Assembly: GCA_944474755.1 (NCBI GenBank)
Contig: OX104112.1
Span: 53,704,774 to 53,768,773 of the forward strand
Reading direction: 5' to 3'
From: Limnoperna fortunei
Lineage: Eukaryota; Mollusca; Bivalvia; Mytilida; Modiolidae
Length of the DNA: 64,000 nucleotides
Part shown: positions 1 through 14,524 of the stretch, one piece after another
How the letters are laid out: every line of letters begins with the position of its first letter
Numbering within the stretch: position 1 is the stretch's first letter
Translations under genes and position numbers: made by a program
Notes under the pieces: generated by a model
Database searches by the model: none
Told to the model about the DNA's origin: nothing
The model's input: the letters and a program-made list of their open reading frames with translations, nothing else

Positions 1-508
1 CAAAGGTTTCATTCGAATTTTGATAGTGTGATATAGTGACAAGCGTCAATCGAAAACATTTTCAGCTACTATTGACCTTGACTTTGATTTTGATTCTTTT
101 GTAATTTTTTTCCATCTTTGTTTATTCGAAATTGTGTACATGTTCTTGTAATTTGTGATTGATTTTCTTCTAGTATATGTATATATATTTGTAATATAGA
201 GATGGCTTTCTAAATATTTGTACTTGTGTTTAATCCATTTTTATTAACAAATACAATATGCTTAAATTAACTTATTGGAATAATACGACACCTTTAATGA
301 TTTCATGAGAATACAGTAAGAAAACATATTCAAATTAGTAAAGCAGGCAAAACCTTACATAATATAAGAAGTTTTTTCGTATTATTTGCTCAAAACTGCC
401 ATGTATAAGATTGAAAATAAAAAAAAAAAGTTATGTTATGTTTGCTTGTTTGAATGATGTTTGACTCCAATCTCAGCATTTGTTACGCTATATTATTGTA
501 TCCATTTG
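1..508. other. AT-rich non-coding
   Basis: No ORF of note, RNA gene or repeat was recognised here. Confidence 0.6.
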
Positions 509-700
509 TTTATTTTGAAGGAAGTCGGAGTATCCGCAGAACCCCATACCCCTAACATTTGGTAGGAAAACTGGCAGTCCTTGTCAAATAAGTCAAGTAT
601 ATCCTGTCCGCAGTGAGATTAAAACATGCAACATCAGTGCGGACAGGCACGTGATCAATAGTAAACTAACTACCTTAACCACTGGGATTACCGAGGCCCC
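509..700 (-). repeat. tRNA-derived SINE, diverged and 3'-incomplete
   Basis: Read on the minus strand it begins GGGGCCTCGG and continues through the tRNA-like head (ACTATTGATCACGTG region) into the body (TTGACAAGGACTGCCAG and the CCAAATGT/CCGGAG section). It matches the better preserved copies at 15768-16030 and 62929-63190. The CAAACAAA tail is missing, so this is an old, partial copy. Confidence 0.8.
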
Positions 701-3700
701 ATGTTAAATTCAAAATCTAACAAACCTTTTGTCATCTACACTGTCTGAAGTCTCCAAAAAAGCTATAGACATAATATGATCTTCTAAAAACATATTTTAG
801 TATATAAACAATTTCAAAACATGTCAGACACTTCTTGCACAAGTGGGTGCATTCTCCTTATAAAAAAAATATAAATTTGTTTGCAAATGACCAACACGAT
901 CTCTCGAGTCATCCATGTGAATCTTGCCGTTGCATTACTTAATTACAAATTTAAGTATGATCTAATTTCTCCAAATATCTGAATAAAAAGGGGCATTAAA
1001 CTCATGCACCAACATACTCTCTATTGTAACATACATTGATCATTACTTTAACAAGTGATGCAGAGCCTATACCTTACTGTTCAATTTATAAAGATGGACG
1101 GTATCGTTCAGATTGAGTAGTTATGCATTTTAAGATGCAGTATAATATAAATTACTGCAAATGGGCTAAAATATTCATCTCCACGCCCAGCACACTTGTT
1201 TTACCGAGGCCTGCATTGTATCAGTGTATTTAACAAAAAATAAATTTGAATTGATACAATATCATGCTTGTTGTAGAAGACATAAATCGCTTTTATATAT
1301 ATCGTCCTTAATTCACCCATCAAGTTGAGATTGTGCGATGGTTCCGTGTAAATGCGTAAATTTCTAAAATTATTTTATTTGTAAAGTTTTTCTTTCTTCT
1401 AGCTGTAAATAGCTTTAGCCGGATTTGGTATATTGTTTTGTGATAAAAGCTCTTCATCATCTTAATCATTTGGATTTTCAATATTGATTAGGTTTTAGCG
1501 CCAATGATGTCTTGATTGAGTCAAATGTCCTTGTTTTGGACACCAAAACCAATCTCACAACATTATCATTATACCTTCAAAATATTTAACCTTAAATAAT
1601 GATTATACAATGGCATAATTATAGCTATTATATTGTTGTTATGAATGTTCGGCCAAATTGACACATTCTGTGCTTCTTTGGCTAATATTATATCTAAAAT
1701 AAATAAACTGCCTTTTTAGTTTTCATTAGGGTCAGTGTGTAATTCGTGAAGTTTACACATCACTATATATGAGAGCAGATTATAACAATATTGTGTTTGG
1801 TAATGGAAGTAAAATAAGCACAAGTTTTTTTATCCATTACAAGAAAAATATTTTGAAAAGGAAAACGACACATGATCTGTGTGTAAACATAGATAGTTTG
1901 ATTCAATGCTTAGTCCAACGTCCAGAAATAGACTCGCTATAATTACAAACTAGATGATAAACATGATGACTTCAACTTTCTAATTGTCAACTTCCGGTTC
2001 ATCTTCAGCAATATTCCAGCAGCTCCAGCCTATGGTGTATATATTTCATAACTTATTCTAGATCCTTCGATTCAACATGCTAATCCACGGATCCCTACTG
2101 CTCTTTAGGTCTTTAATTTCAAGCTCGCTAGGGTAGATTAAAAGTCACAGAATTTAGCATTGTTTAGAGACAGTACATCCTCAATAAAGTGGAATGTAAA
2201 ATTAAAGATCTGGGACAGTTTATTTTCATAAACAATCGTTAAAAAGTTAAGTCATTATTAAATAAATTACGATAGTACCTTTCTTAGGCCATGACAGACT
2301 ATATATGGTGCAATTAAATTTATTTTTTGGAATGCAAATGGAATCTGAAAAGAGACTGGATTATGGAGGTAGAAAAAAAAGAAACATTAGCAGATTTAAA
2401 TCAACTTTTGCTTAAATGAATCTACTTTATTAATAAAATACTTAGAAAAAAAACGGTGAAATATAATACCGGAATGACGACTTAGACATATATGTGTACA
2501 TAAAACATACTACATATGCAAACATTTAAGTAAAACGGTAAGTTTTAATTCAAAAGCCATGGTAAATGTGTTAAGCTTAAAATTAGCAGCTACTAAATAT
2601 AATATTATATATAGTATATAAATATAATATTCGTTCAAAGGCTAATCATGCAGTAATAGAAATAAAAACAACACAAATGCGGTTTTAATCAAACAATGCA
2701 AATCTAATTCAAGTTATTTACAATTAATGAAAGCAAAACTCCTGCAAACGATGTTACAACACTTTATACTCAAATAAATTCATTTGTCCATCAAAATTTA
2801 ACCCATTCATTTTGAAATCCACAATGCATCTCTTATCATTGCAACAATTTTCCACAAAGAAAAAGGTATGCTCGTTATTTAAAGTTTGCCTTTTAAAAAT
2901 CATTACTTATAAAAAGTACAATTAACATATACGTTATGCAAAGAGTTGTCAAAAGAACATCCTACGTTATCTTCAATTTCCAAATATCTGTTCTTTACAG
3001 TCTAATCTCTGCTAGAAATTAACACAATCTTTCCTCTATAAGTGACTATCATCTTACGACTCGAGAGACTTATCCATATTTTCTAATGTTTTTTTTTATA
3101 AAGGCAAAAACTACCCTATACACAACACATATGTAGACGAGAATGCTAGAGCTTCTGGTGGCTCTACTATTCAGGGAATAGATACAATTTTACATAGCCC
3201 TGTAGATCTCAACTCTAATTGTCATGCGGTTCCTGTAAGGGTATCTTTAAACAAAACGGTTTCTTTATGCTGTGTGTGTATTCCTTCGAATTCTTTAAAT
3301 TTAAATCAGTCGAAACACTTACTGATCAGCAACCGTCCTCTTATATGTTTCTTGAGGACTTCGACGGACACAAGCCCCTTTAGGATAGTAACAAAATAAG
3401 CAATAAAGGTAAGATTAAGAATGAATCAAGAAGACTTGCATTTTAATGATGGCAAAAGTATAAGAATGAATCATATTCAGCAACTGACCTTACAGCTGCA
3501 GATATTTCTCTCTTTCCCGATTTCTCGGGGAACGATGACGATCTTTCTGGCAGTGATAATTTCCCACATGATACTTCACAATCATCTAACACAGAACGTG
3601 CCGCTAGGTATAAAATTAACATTTCTATTTTATTTTCAAATGTAATGAAACACTTTTTCGATAACTGATGAAACGACTTCTTCGACCTCGAAAAATCCAA

Positions 3701-6700
3701 AACATCCTATTAAATCATAAGCCATGAACCATGACAGATGTGCGGGGCTATTAAAGATCGTGAAAAGGCTGAACGAGCCTTTAATACAAAAATGTAAAAC
3801 CAAAATAATCATCTTAACCAATTCCGAAGTTTTTAATTGAAAGATCGCATGGTAAATAAGAAAAGAAGACGTACCTCTTGGCGTTACTCTGCTTCAAAAT
3901 TAAATAACCCCACTCCTATGAATAAATTTGGGAATATAATGGGAAACTGGAGACTTTCCATCTATTTGGGAAAATGGCCAGTATTGTGCTTATTCCAAAG
4001 CTTAGAAAAGATCATTCTGAAACGACTATCTACCTATAGCCCCACAAGCTGTCTCTGTTAAACCATGGACAGATGATTAACGTTCCCTTTGTCAGGTTTT
4101 TAAAATCATTCAAAATTACCTTAAAGATTCAGTGTGAATTAGGCAAGGTTGTAGTACTATTATTCACCTTGTGCTTTTCGCAACAAATATTCAAACAGCT
4201 TTTGACAAAAATAAATATGTTGTGTCTATCTTTTTCGATCCAGGAAAAGCATATGACATAACATGGAAATACGGTTTTTAAAAGATCTTTTTGATATGGG
4301 ATTATAAAAAACTAAAGTAAAGTACCTGAAGTTGAAAGACATTTTAAGACTATCAGTTTTTGTGACAAATGTCCAGTAGGTATGAAATGGAAAATGCCGA
4401 CAGAGAACTGTTTGGCATATTAACACTGTCCATAGAGAATAAATAATAAATGGGCAGATATTAAACTAGAAACAGCCCCAACTGGAAACCAATGCTTCGT
4501 GTATAATAAAAATTAACACAAATTAATAATAGCTAGAATTCAAATATCAGAATAACATTGGAGAGGAACGTAAAATACCATTGTTAAGTATATTTAAAGG
4601 TACATTAACATTTCTCCAGTATATGACATATATTTCTAAATCGGCCTACAATTATAATTGTGGTCTGTAACAAGTCTTTACGGACTCATCAAAAACAAGA
4701 GTATGCAGCTGCATGCCTTTCAGATGCATCATTGAAACATATCCAATGACTAAAAAGTACTTTAATTTTATCATAACATAGCACTAGTCAGTAACTGGAA
4801 AGATACACAAATTCAAATGGTATAGTTGTGAAAAACTGGTATAGATATTATAACGCCTTTGAACGACCGGTTTAAAAAATAGCAAAGAAAATCGACCGAA
4901 CAACAAGAGCCAAAAGTCGAGGGACAGTTACAAATCAGAATTATTGACAAACATACTAACATATAAATTAGAAAAAAAATATTTTTGGGCAAAAGCCATT
5001 AAAAACACTCAATTCTTTGATGTGAAACAGTTAATATTGACAACTAACACAGTACTCTAGTGCAAAAAGCGCATCCCTCCTACTTCAAGTCAACAGCATA
5101 CTGGACACAAGCCTGATGATAGCATCACTACTTACCGTAAATCGGGTTAGTTTGGTGGTAGTTTTATTTTGATTTATTTGGCGCTTTCGGTGAAATTACC
5201 AAAATTAAACATGCACTCACATTTTATGCGCTTAAATAGCGAACAGATTAGACAATATCGTAAAGTTTTATGGTAAATAATACGCAATCAAGATGTACTG
5301 CTTGAATACAAAATGATTAAAATTAAAATCCATTATCGTTACGCAGCGAGGTTAAGGCAATTTCATTATATTTTTAACGATCGCATTGCAATCTACAAAC
5401 CTACACATATTTCCATGGTTACAGCGTTTTGATTGGTCAATTGTTTTAGTTTGGGAGAAAATGACAGCGTTCAATGAAAGTTATTCCTATATTAAAATTA
5501 TGCAATGTTTTTGATCCTGTATAATTAAATTGATAAATAAATCGAAAGTTTTCTATTTATTTCAATTTGGCCAGCTTGGTGAGCTTTATTTACGATGAAA
5601 CTATGTAGCTTCCGGTACGGTCAACGTCGAACACGTTCTTACATCGCACTCAAATAACGTGCTACTGATAATTACCTTTAGACATAAGAAGACGGTCAAG
5701 TAAAGAAGAACACTAAGGTATGTCTATGAAAATACTTTAGTTGTGTGGCCAGCGTTATAATAAATATAAAAATATTCTTTAAGAGTTGTCTTTAACGTGC
5801 AAAGCCAAGGTAGTAAATGATAGTCATGCTCATGCATTTACCCAAGTGACTTGACTAACTCAATTTCATTCAAAATTGTCGATTGACAGGTTGCACACAC
5901 GTAAAGTAATATCAGTTTATGTTGAATAATGTCCTGCATGTTAGACTGCTTTAAACTTTCCGCCCCCACCCCAAAACAAAATCCACAAATACAATAAAAA
6001 AGGAAACCATAACTGACACTTAACTTAAATTAAAACTTAGTATACATTATTCCAACCTTTTTGATGTCTAAACTTGACAAAAATATACCAGACTTGTCCT
6101 TGAACAAACAATTACTGGTCTTGCCAAACATTTGAACTAATAGTCATACTTATAATCAATTATTTAATAGAAATAACATGGAAATTGGCTTATTAAACAA
6201 AATACATTATCAATTCTTCAGTTACAGAACAACTCATAGAAAAAAGAGTGAAAGATTTCACCTGATTTCACCAATAGACTTTGAGAGGTTAAAAAAAAGT
6301 TCATTAAGTCTGGGATTAGTATAACTTATATAGTTGATTTATAGGTTCTGATTAAGTTTATATATCAGAATGTTGACTCCAAAACATAAGATTATGAAAA
6401 TTAAACTATAAAAAAGCTTTAATGACTAGGGTATTTATTCATAACTACTTAAATAGTTCAAGATTGAACCCATTTTTGTGGTTTAGATCAAGAAAATGTC
6501 AAATGAATGTCTGTATTTAACAATTATAGTTTATATATTTCATATTTATAAATGTACAAATGGATCTAGAGTACAATATTGTGAAACTAAATTTACCTTC
6601 ATTTAGTTTAAACATTAACCATTTATCAATTTCAATATCTTATTATCCAGTTCCACAAAAGTAAGGGTTTTTACAATTATTGGGTAACTTCACATTATAA

Positions 6701-8270
6701 ATACATCTTTATTGCATGTAAGGGATGAATTAATTATATTTAGTTGCTTGTTTGTTTATTTTAGGTTAACCAATTTAGAAGAGAGGAAATAAATTCCAGT
6801 ATAGAAGTTACATGACAAGATTTTCTCACAATTAATTAATGTAATTATGTATGGATTTTAAACAATTGTGTACTGACAATCATACATGCAGTTTACTTGT
6901 ACAGAAAATACTTGTGTAAGCTGTTGCTTGAAAATGAATATGGATATTAGAATTCATGTGACTTTTTTCATAGTGAACTTTGCCACTGAAGATGCAACTT
7001 ATGTTATATTCCATGGATGATGTATTGTAAATTTGGTGGAAAAAAGAGATGCATGCATTGCAAAGTAACTAGAAGTAAACTTACTTGATTTGAAATAATT
7101 TTGAGTAATTCTAGAGCAAGTAAGTTTATTAATAATAAAAAAATATCTTTATATTTTGTTTTTAATGAAAATTTAAACATTATTATTCTTCTTTTGACTT
7201 CATAGCCATGCGATAATTTATCATACATGTTTAATAAACAATTATTTATAATTTTAATGTGTTTATGTCATGATGAACTGGTATTGTTTATCATTTATAC
7301 AGAACAGATAAGTATTATATGTGGTGTGCAGTTTGAAATACACTTTTCATTGTTAGGTACCATCATTTATTATGGTTATGTGAAAGTAAGTGGTACTAAA
7401 GAAAGTTTGTGGTAGCCATATTCTAGTTCATAAAAAAGCCTTATGGGGGACCTAGTTGCACAATTGTACCAGAAGAGTCCATTTGCTACAACTTAAAATA
7501 CTTAGGCTGTATTTGAAAGAACATAGCGAAAATTAGTCCAATGTGGTACCTAGCACAAACGCATAACATGACACTGCTTTTCTATTCAATTCAGATAATT
7601 AACAAAGTCTTCATGGACATATCAATAAAATTCAGCACTGATGATTGTTATTTGCCTTGATAAAAAACTGTCAATGCACAGTCACTTTCAATGCATATAC
7701 AGTTGTTACTGGTTAAATTGTTATAAATTTTCATTGACAAGTATAGTGTGTTGTAATCTTTTCATTTTATTGTCTGGTAGGGGCTTTGGATAATAGAAAG
7801 AAGTTGTGTCTAGAAGACAACAGTAATAATAATGTTGTTTCCAAAGTGAAAAAGACGGTTACAAGAGAAATAAATAACTATAACACTAGATTTAGTGCAT
7901 ACAATTTGTATGTACCACCTGTAAATGGGCATTCAATTCAGCAAGCACTCTGTACTATAATGCTGTCAAATATAGGAATGGCCTGTCTTGGGGATATTAA
8001 GAAAATTAATATTTCAAGTTAGATTTTCTCTTTGAAAAAAAACTTTTCATGCTATTAATACCATATAATTAAACTATGCAATGGATAATTTTATAATTTT
8101 ACATTTTAAATATTTCGCAAACCAGATGGTGCCTAGTTTTATTTACTGAACAGTGTTTTGCTTCTATGACAACAACTACTCAGCTATATGTACAGATAAA
8201 GCTTCTATCATGTACTGTTAAGTAATGTGTACTATCTATCTAGTATGGAGATAAAAGCATCTTTTTGCAT
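701..8270. other. gene-poor AT-rich stretch
   Basis: Many stops in all frames and no recognisable domain. Short ORFs (for example 3421-3645, 4073-4261, 7227-7415) look random. The only exon-like signal is at 7781-8022, listed separately. An AT-rich palindromic patch lies near 2596-2630. Confidence 0.5.
7781..8022 (+). CDS. possible terminal exon, unrecognised
   Basis: A pyrimidine-rich run ending in CTGGTAG at 7780 could be a splice acceptor. It is followed by an open frame of about 79 codons that ends at a TAG-like stop near 8022. The frame has no ATG at its start (it opens with TTG), so it would have to be internal to a transcript. The residues are rich in N, K and S and match no family I know. 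No neighbouring exon supports it, so this is only a weak candidate. Confidence 0.15.
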
Positions 8271-8304
8271 CCCCTCCCCCCTGCCCCCCCGCCCCCCCCC
8301 ACCA
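8271..8304. repeat. C-rich low-complexity tract
   Basis: A 34-bp stretch that is almost all C with isolated T and G, in otherwise AT-rich sequence. Confidence 0.85.
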
Positions 8305-11300
8305 TCCTTCTTGAAAAAAGGTTGAGGCCGAAAATCTGGCGAGTTATTTTTTAAGGGTGTTCATGTTCCTATTTATTAATTTCATTATTTGGAATATTTC
8401 CTTGGCTAGAGAATTTATTTTTGACAAAATACTCGTAGTCTTGTACGAAAGTTGTCCTTATTCCTTTTCAAGTATTTTGACGTATCCACTCCGTATACAT
8501 TCCGATGTTAATTCGACGTCATCTTTACGTTTTAATGCAGATGTTGACGTCATGACAATATGAATAAAATAATACACGATATGTTCGATCGAAAAGTGCG
8601 GTGGCTTGTGAATAATAAAATATCATTGCATATACATATTAAGATTTCTCGTGGTCTAGATATTCAAATAAATAGCGCAACAAGAACGAAAGACGTACGT
8701 TAAATGGGTTTTATCAACGAAATGTGTGTAATATATTCAAATCGTGGTGATATTTGTTGTAAATAAACAATAATTTGTTTATTAGATAAGATATTGGCTT
8801 GTTGGGGCACTAATTTAACAGATAACAATTATTTACAAGTGAGGACAGTTTCATTGTCCATTAGAATTGCCCGTAACCCACAGCCCTTTTGCTTTAAATG
8901 TACTTGGCTAAAAATAAAGTGTTTTGGTCACGTGACTACTTTCGCTTTAGATGTTCAATATTTGGCGAAAGAAATAAAACAAGAATGAATTGTTTATTGT
9001 CGGAAGAAAAAAAGGATGATTTTATAACTGTTTTTCGTACAAAGTTGTGTCTAAAAGATCGGCTTGTATTGCAACATGCAATTTATGTATTTTTACAATA
9101 TTGCCTTAACATCGCTGCGTATGTGCTGAAAAGAGGACAATAATTCATATTTTTTTAACATGACATGTGATGTAATTACATAATCTAATATACTTGATCC
9201 ATTTAAGGCCTTAAGTGGATATTGACCGTCATAGCTAATTTTATATCGATATATAATAAATAAAACACATGTAATAGCCTTGCTTACTACTGCGATTTAA
9301 AGAAAGCAACTATCGAAGTTGTAAAAAATTTAGCACATCAGCGGACGAAACACACAAATTTACCACACCAAAAAAAGGCTTTTAAGAAAGAAAAACGCCA
9401 ACATCTCCCCACGCCTAAATTATCCCATTTACTGTATGCAACAAAACACCAGCTATACTTTTAATGTTAAACATTATGTCATTGACTGATAATTCCTAAA
9501 AGCTAAGAGAATTTTTAAGCTCTGAACTTGCTTAACCCGAAAATGACACAATGCAATCAATACGGAGAGCAAATGTGTCTGTGTCTTGAAGATCATTAGA
9601 CTCGAGTCCTTGTACAGTGCTACAAATTAACTGATAGGAACATTATGCCACTACAGACGAACCTAATTTCAATTTTCCCCTTATCTTTGCGTCTGGAGCT
9701 ATTGTAACAGTTGGCACATTTAATATGTATTTTGGAGGCAACAAGGAAAATGACAAACCATCTCCAAAGAAGATAAAAAGGTAGCTTCCGACACTGACAG
9801 CATAGTAATGATTCAATTCACACCTGTGAACCTCATTTTGTTTTGACCTTGATTCAGCGAGGCATAAAATGAGATGCCCGTAAATGTTGCCTCCAAATTT
9901 CTAATGAATAAGAAGGTGCACTTACCCATTTCTCAACTGACTTAACACTCATTTCCCAAACATGATCCATTGAAAAAAAAAACATTCATTCGATGCCCCC
10001 ACATTCCAAATCAATGACATTGGAGCTAAAATAAACCGCAGAACACAGGTTTTTACCAGATGAATTCTTTAATAGTCCCTTAGAGATTGTTGTTGTAACA
10101 GAGTGTTATTTCAAACGTTGCATGGTTTTTATAAAGATAAAATATAGGTAATTTGTAGCTGGCAGCACAGTAATTTGAAATACCAGTTACCTTATATGCT
10201 GTATTGAACAACGGTGTAAAAGTCTTTTATGTGACTTGACCAAATGGTTTTATATAGTTTTACCAAGATATTAATTTTGATAGTTATTCATTGCATTATC
10301 AAAAGTACGGGCTGTCTGTTTTTGTCCGCAGAATATAACAAATAGCAACTATCCTGCGTTCACCTAATGTTTTTAAGAGAATCCGTTCTGTGAATTACGC
10401 AAGTTAAATGAGTTTGTTTTAAAAATTGTAAATGTGAAATATTTCACGAAGTCTTCTTGCTGAAAGGTATATGAACATCAAATAATTAAAGCCGAACCGT
10501 GATATGAATATTAAAATATTCAATAGCTGAATTTAAAAACGTTGTATAGTATTTGGATAATTGCAAAAAACCTTTTAACCGACTTGTAAACATCAAAGTA
10601 TTCTTGTCGTCCGGATCTTAATAGGTTGGATCGCTAAATTAAAAACTTTTGACAGTATTTGCATGTTTAACAATAACAATGTGAATGGCTAGTAAACAAC
10701 TTTGTATTATACCCTTGTCTTACAGTTCTTTCTTATATGTATAGTACAGTCTTCCGAGCTAGAAAAACACACTTTCGAACGATACTTATAACATGAATTA
10801 ACAGCTTGATCTCGTCAATGAATAAGTGATGATGCCCAGGGATGGCTTTGCTTAATATGGTGCGTACGATAATTGACGTATGTTTGAAAATCGTGCTATC
10901 GTTCGTGCTATCTCAGGAGACAAAATACCTAATTACGGAGCCTTTCTATGAAATATTGGTTCAAATGCATAAATATATTTCTTTTTAGCTTCACATGCAC
11001 ACTCAACATTTCAAGCAATATTATTCAAGTGTTTTAATAAAGAGCATGTATGGATACTTACTTCAAATATTGCACATTAACAATAACTTGAAAATGTTTA
11101 ATCCTTTCATATATAAATTAATGTTTGTTTAATTTATCAATCGAACCGCATACGGCGAGATGGATAATGATGTCAAAGAAATAAAACCAACTTTAACCTG
11201 TTAATCCCTGGTTTATAAGATGGTGCGGTCAAGTTGCCCTTAGAAACTGACGATAATATCTCTATATCACGATATGGATTTCTCAACTTGCACGATCAAA

Positions 11301-12227
11301 GTTAAATTGAAAAAAAAATAGCCATATATTTAACTAATAACTACGAACATAATGTATAAAATTTTAGCAAATGTAAAGGAATTTTGATATCGAAATATAA
11401 ATTGTGTTAGTTTTATTACTAAATATAATTTCCTAGAGAACAATAGCAAAACAGCATTAATATTCAGCGTTGCAAAAAGCACTAATACTGCAGAAGAATT
11501 CCAGTTGGATGAACAGTATCTGTATCTGTTCTGAAATTAAAGAGATCAACATTTGCTAACGTCCAATACAGTCAATTAGCATGTATTAGAAACACGAATA
11601 ATATTATGTGGATATAAGTATTCGTATTTATTATTTCAAATAGTTTTATGCAAAAAAGTAAAAACAATGACTTAAACATGCGGAATGTGTGACCGTATGG
11701 CGAACATAACGAAAGACTTTACGAAAGGCTGTTAACTTGCAAAGGTGCATAGAATCAGGAATACTCAGACAGAAAACTAGAGAAAAGAACAACTTATAGC
11801 GAGATGGGAATGAGGGATGTTATGTTTCGTACTCAGAAACGCAAACGCAATGAAAAGATGTTAACAGAAAAAAGCCCATCTATATTTCAAAGTAGATACA
11901 TTTTTGTGTAACATCAATATCTTGAAATATTTTATATTTTGTTAAATATTTGACAAGAGTATTTTGGACGTTTATTTTGTACACACTATACAATTATTGC
12001 CTTTTTAAGAGGTCCACCGATCAATTGTTTTATTAAACGAGTAAATCAACATATACCAACTTTATAGACCAAACATTTTTTTAATGTCGTTAAAGACGTT
12101 ATTTCTTATAATTATGTGTTTTCAAAACTTTGTTGCCATCCATATTTGCAAATTTAAATATTACAAACTATTTCCAGTTATCGAATACGTGAGTTTAATT
12201 AATTAGAATTGTCAAGGTAGAGGAATA
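8305..12227. other. AT-rich non-coding
   Basis: No gene or repeat could be supported. The overlapping ORFs at 8794-9143 show no domain or splice context. Confidence 0.5.
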
Positions 12228-12380
12228 GTATTGTCACCCCGTTTCCTGTTGCCAATGACGTGATTTCGAGGTCACAATAATATTGTCTCACCGCTTCTGG
12301 TTGTCGATAACGTGATTTTGAGGGTGACAATAGTATCGTCTCCCCGTTTCCGGTTCGGTTTCGCGGTTGTCACCCTCTAC
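12228..12380. repeat. short tandem repeat of about 55 bp, 2.5-3 copies
   Basis: Three successive blocks start with ATTGTCACCCCGTTTC, ATTGTCTCACCGCTTC and ATCGTCTCCCCGTTTC and run through a GACGTGATTT/AACGTGATTT core. Each block starts with ATTGTCACC-like sequence and the second and third end in GGGTGACAAT or TTGTCACCC, so the array also has internal inverted symmetry. Confidence 0.7.
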
Positions 12381-12900
12381 AAGCAAATTTACGCGTTTTC
12401 TAGCAAGACATCTCATTTCTAAAAGTCATGTGACATTATTTGATCCAATCGGTAAGTGTTAATTAAGTGAGGTTTAATAATACATAATTTTTATTTTCTT
12501 CAATACAGGTAGTACTTTATTAAACGCGGTTTTGGTCTGATTTACATTTTATTGTATTTCATTGTAGATAATTTAGCCTGTTTCAATATTCATTTACTTT
12601 TACCATTCAATGTGTACTAGATATTTATCAAACAGATGTAAAATATATTAGTGTTAATTCAGAATCTGGTTTTAAATACTTTCTTCTTGTCTTAATGTAG
12701 TAATTGCAATACCTGTTATCACTTAACATCATTAATTAAGTTATCGGTACAGCGTCGTCCAACTCATTGGTATCCGAGTTCTTTAACACTACAAAAGTAA
12801 ACACTGCTTCTGCAAGGTGTGATGTCATGAGTTATGATGTATAGTAATTGACCTTTCAAAGGACATAGATATTTTATTTTATAATTAGAGTCTTTTATTG

Positions 12901-13045
12901 TTCTATGCTCTTCATATTCATATAGTGTTTGGCATTTTCAATTTGTTGGGTAGAGCGCCTCTGATGAGTCTTGACTAGACAAAATGCGTCAGGCGTAGCA
13001 AAATTTATTGCATGGAAATTTGTTAAATTTTTTTATTTCTAATAT
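12901..13045 (+). repeat. repeat with hammerhead-ribozyme-like core, copy 1
   Basis: About 145 bp that is about 85 percent like 13258-13403. It contains CTGATGA (conserved hammerhead positions 3-9), then a GTCT/AGAC-type stem II, then AAAATGC and GGCGTA. The G of the GAAA box is A in this copy. Stem III (ATGC with GCGT) is slightly mispaired and no good stem I is evident. Confidence 0.5.
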
Positions 13046-13257
13046 CCGTGATGGTTAGCGCTGCTTGTGGAAGTTTAATTCTCCAAGGTTAGCCCTCTCC
13101 GGTAATAAAAACTTTTGTGTTGAAGAAAACATTAAAGCTGTGAAATTGTCCATGTAAATTTCAAAATTGTCAAAACCGTAAGGTTCTTTCTACCCCAGGT
13201 ATATTTTGATCTCAGTCATAATTTGGCTTCCAGTTCGGCGTATTTTGGTTTTATTGT

Positions 13258-13403
13258 TCAACGCTCTTCATATTCATATAGTGGTTGGCATTTTCAAATT
13301 TTTTGGTAGAGCGACTTTGATGAGTCTTGAATAGACGAAACGCGCGTCAGGCGTAGCAAAATTTATTGCCTGGAACTTTTTTGTATTTTTTTATTTGATA
13401 CGA
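13258..13403 (+). repeat. repeat with hammerhead-ribozyme-like core, copy 2
   Basis: Copy 2 lies 357 bp after copy 1. It has TTGATGA (C3 changed to T), a perfect GTCT/AGAC stem II, an intact GAAA box and a perfect ACGC/GCGT stem III followed by A, the expected H17 cleavage position. The two copies each miss a different core base. The spacing resembles the tandem monomer layout described for animal retrozymes. Confidence 0.5.
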
Positions 13404-14524
13404 TCGGTTTAGCTGGCGTACAAATTAAAGTTAAAACACATGAAGTGTCTTTAGGTTTAATATGTTTGATTTTTAGGTGTGATTATTGAATTGATAAGTC
13501 ATTATATTACGTCGTATATCTAATTGATTTCCTAGCAATTCCTTTATCAAAGTGAGTTTTTTGTAAACATTGCAGAAGCAAGATAACCTGTCGAGTCGAC
13601 GTTGTTTAGCTCGAGGTGTAAACTGTCGTGAATACAAGGACATACAAGAGTCAGCTTAAAATTTCTCAACCGATTTCTGACGAACACGCGTACCCATTTT
13701 ATTCTGAATGTCGCTGTAAAATCGTTTAAGAAAAATGGTCAAGACATGCGCAGCAGGACCTATCGCAAACGTAAACAATAAATGCTGCGTGACACGACTA
13801 ACAGCTAAAATCAGTAATAGAACTACTACTATTTATTTAAAACGTTCTCATTATTTCGATTGCAATGAAATCTGTGCAGTTGCATGCTTTTTAAATAGCT
13901 TTCAAATCAACAAATCGACTGGGCGTGCTTAATTTGCATGGTTTTGTAATATAGAATATTGAATAAATATCCTACAACGTGACAAAACGTTATGGTGTTT
14001 TACATTTTCACATAACCTTGATAAACACTGTGCAAACATTGCTCTATGTAAAAGTTTAATACATACCTCAGCTTTTGTTTCTTGTTCTGCTAAATGTTAA
14101 TTCAAACTGGTTTTGTTTTAAATATAGGCATTGATATTTGCCTTGTTGTTGCTACAGCCATCCAACATATTAAAAAACGTGACATTAATATTACAAATGC
14201 AATATTTACTTCATCTTTTTTCTAACACTGCATTGTCACTTGAATCAGCAATTCCATCTCGCTGTTTTTCTATATTATTCTCTATGTCACATCGATTCCT
14301 GAAGTCATCTGAACAAATATTTATAATAATAATGATCAGTAATATTTCATAGTATAATAAAGTCAAAAGAATAAATAATTATGTTTGAAAGCCTAATTTT
14401 TTGTGAATTTGTTTAAAATCTAAATAGAATGTGCGTTTTCCACGCGTTGATAGCAAGAATAAAATTAATGTTTGTTATAATAGTGTGTAAAAAATACGTT
14501 ATAATTAGTAGAACAAAGATAACT
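13404..14524. other. non-coding, downstream of the Ig-like gene
   Basis: No coding feature was recognised. The 65- and 73-codon plus-strand ORFs here show no domain. Confidence 0.5.
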
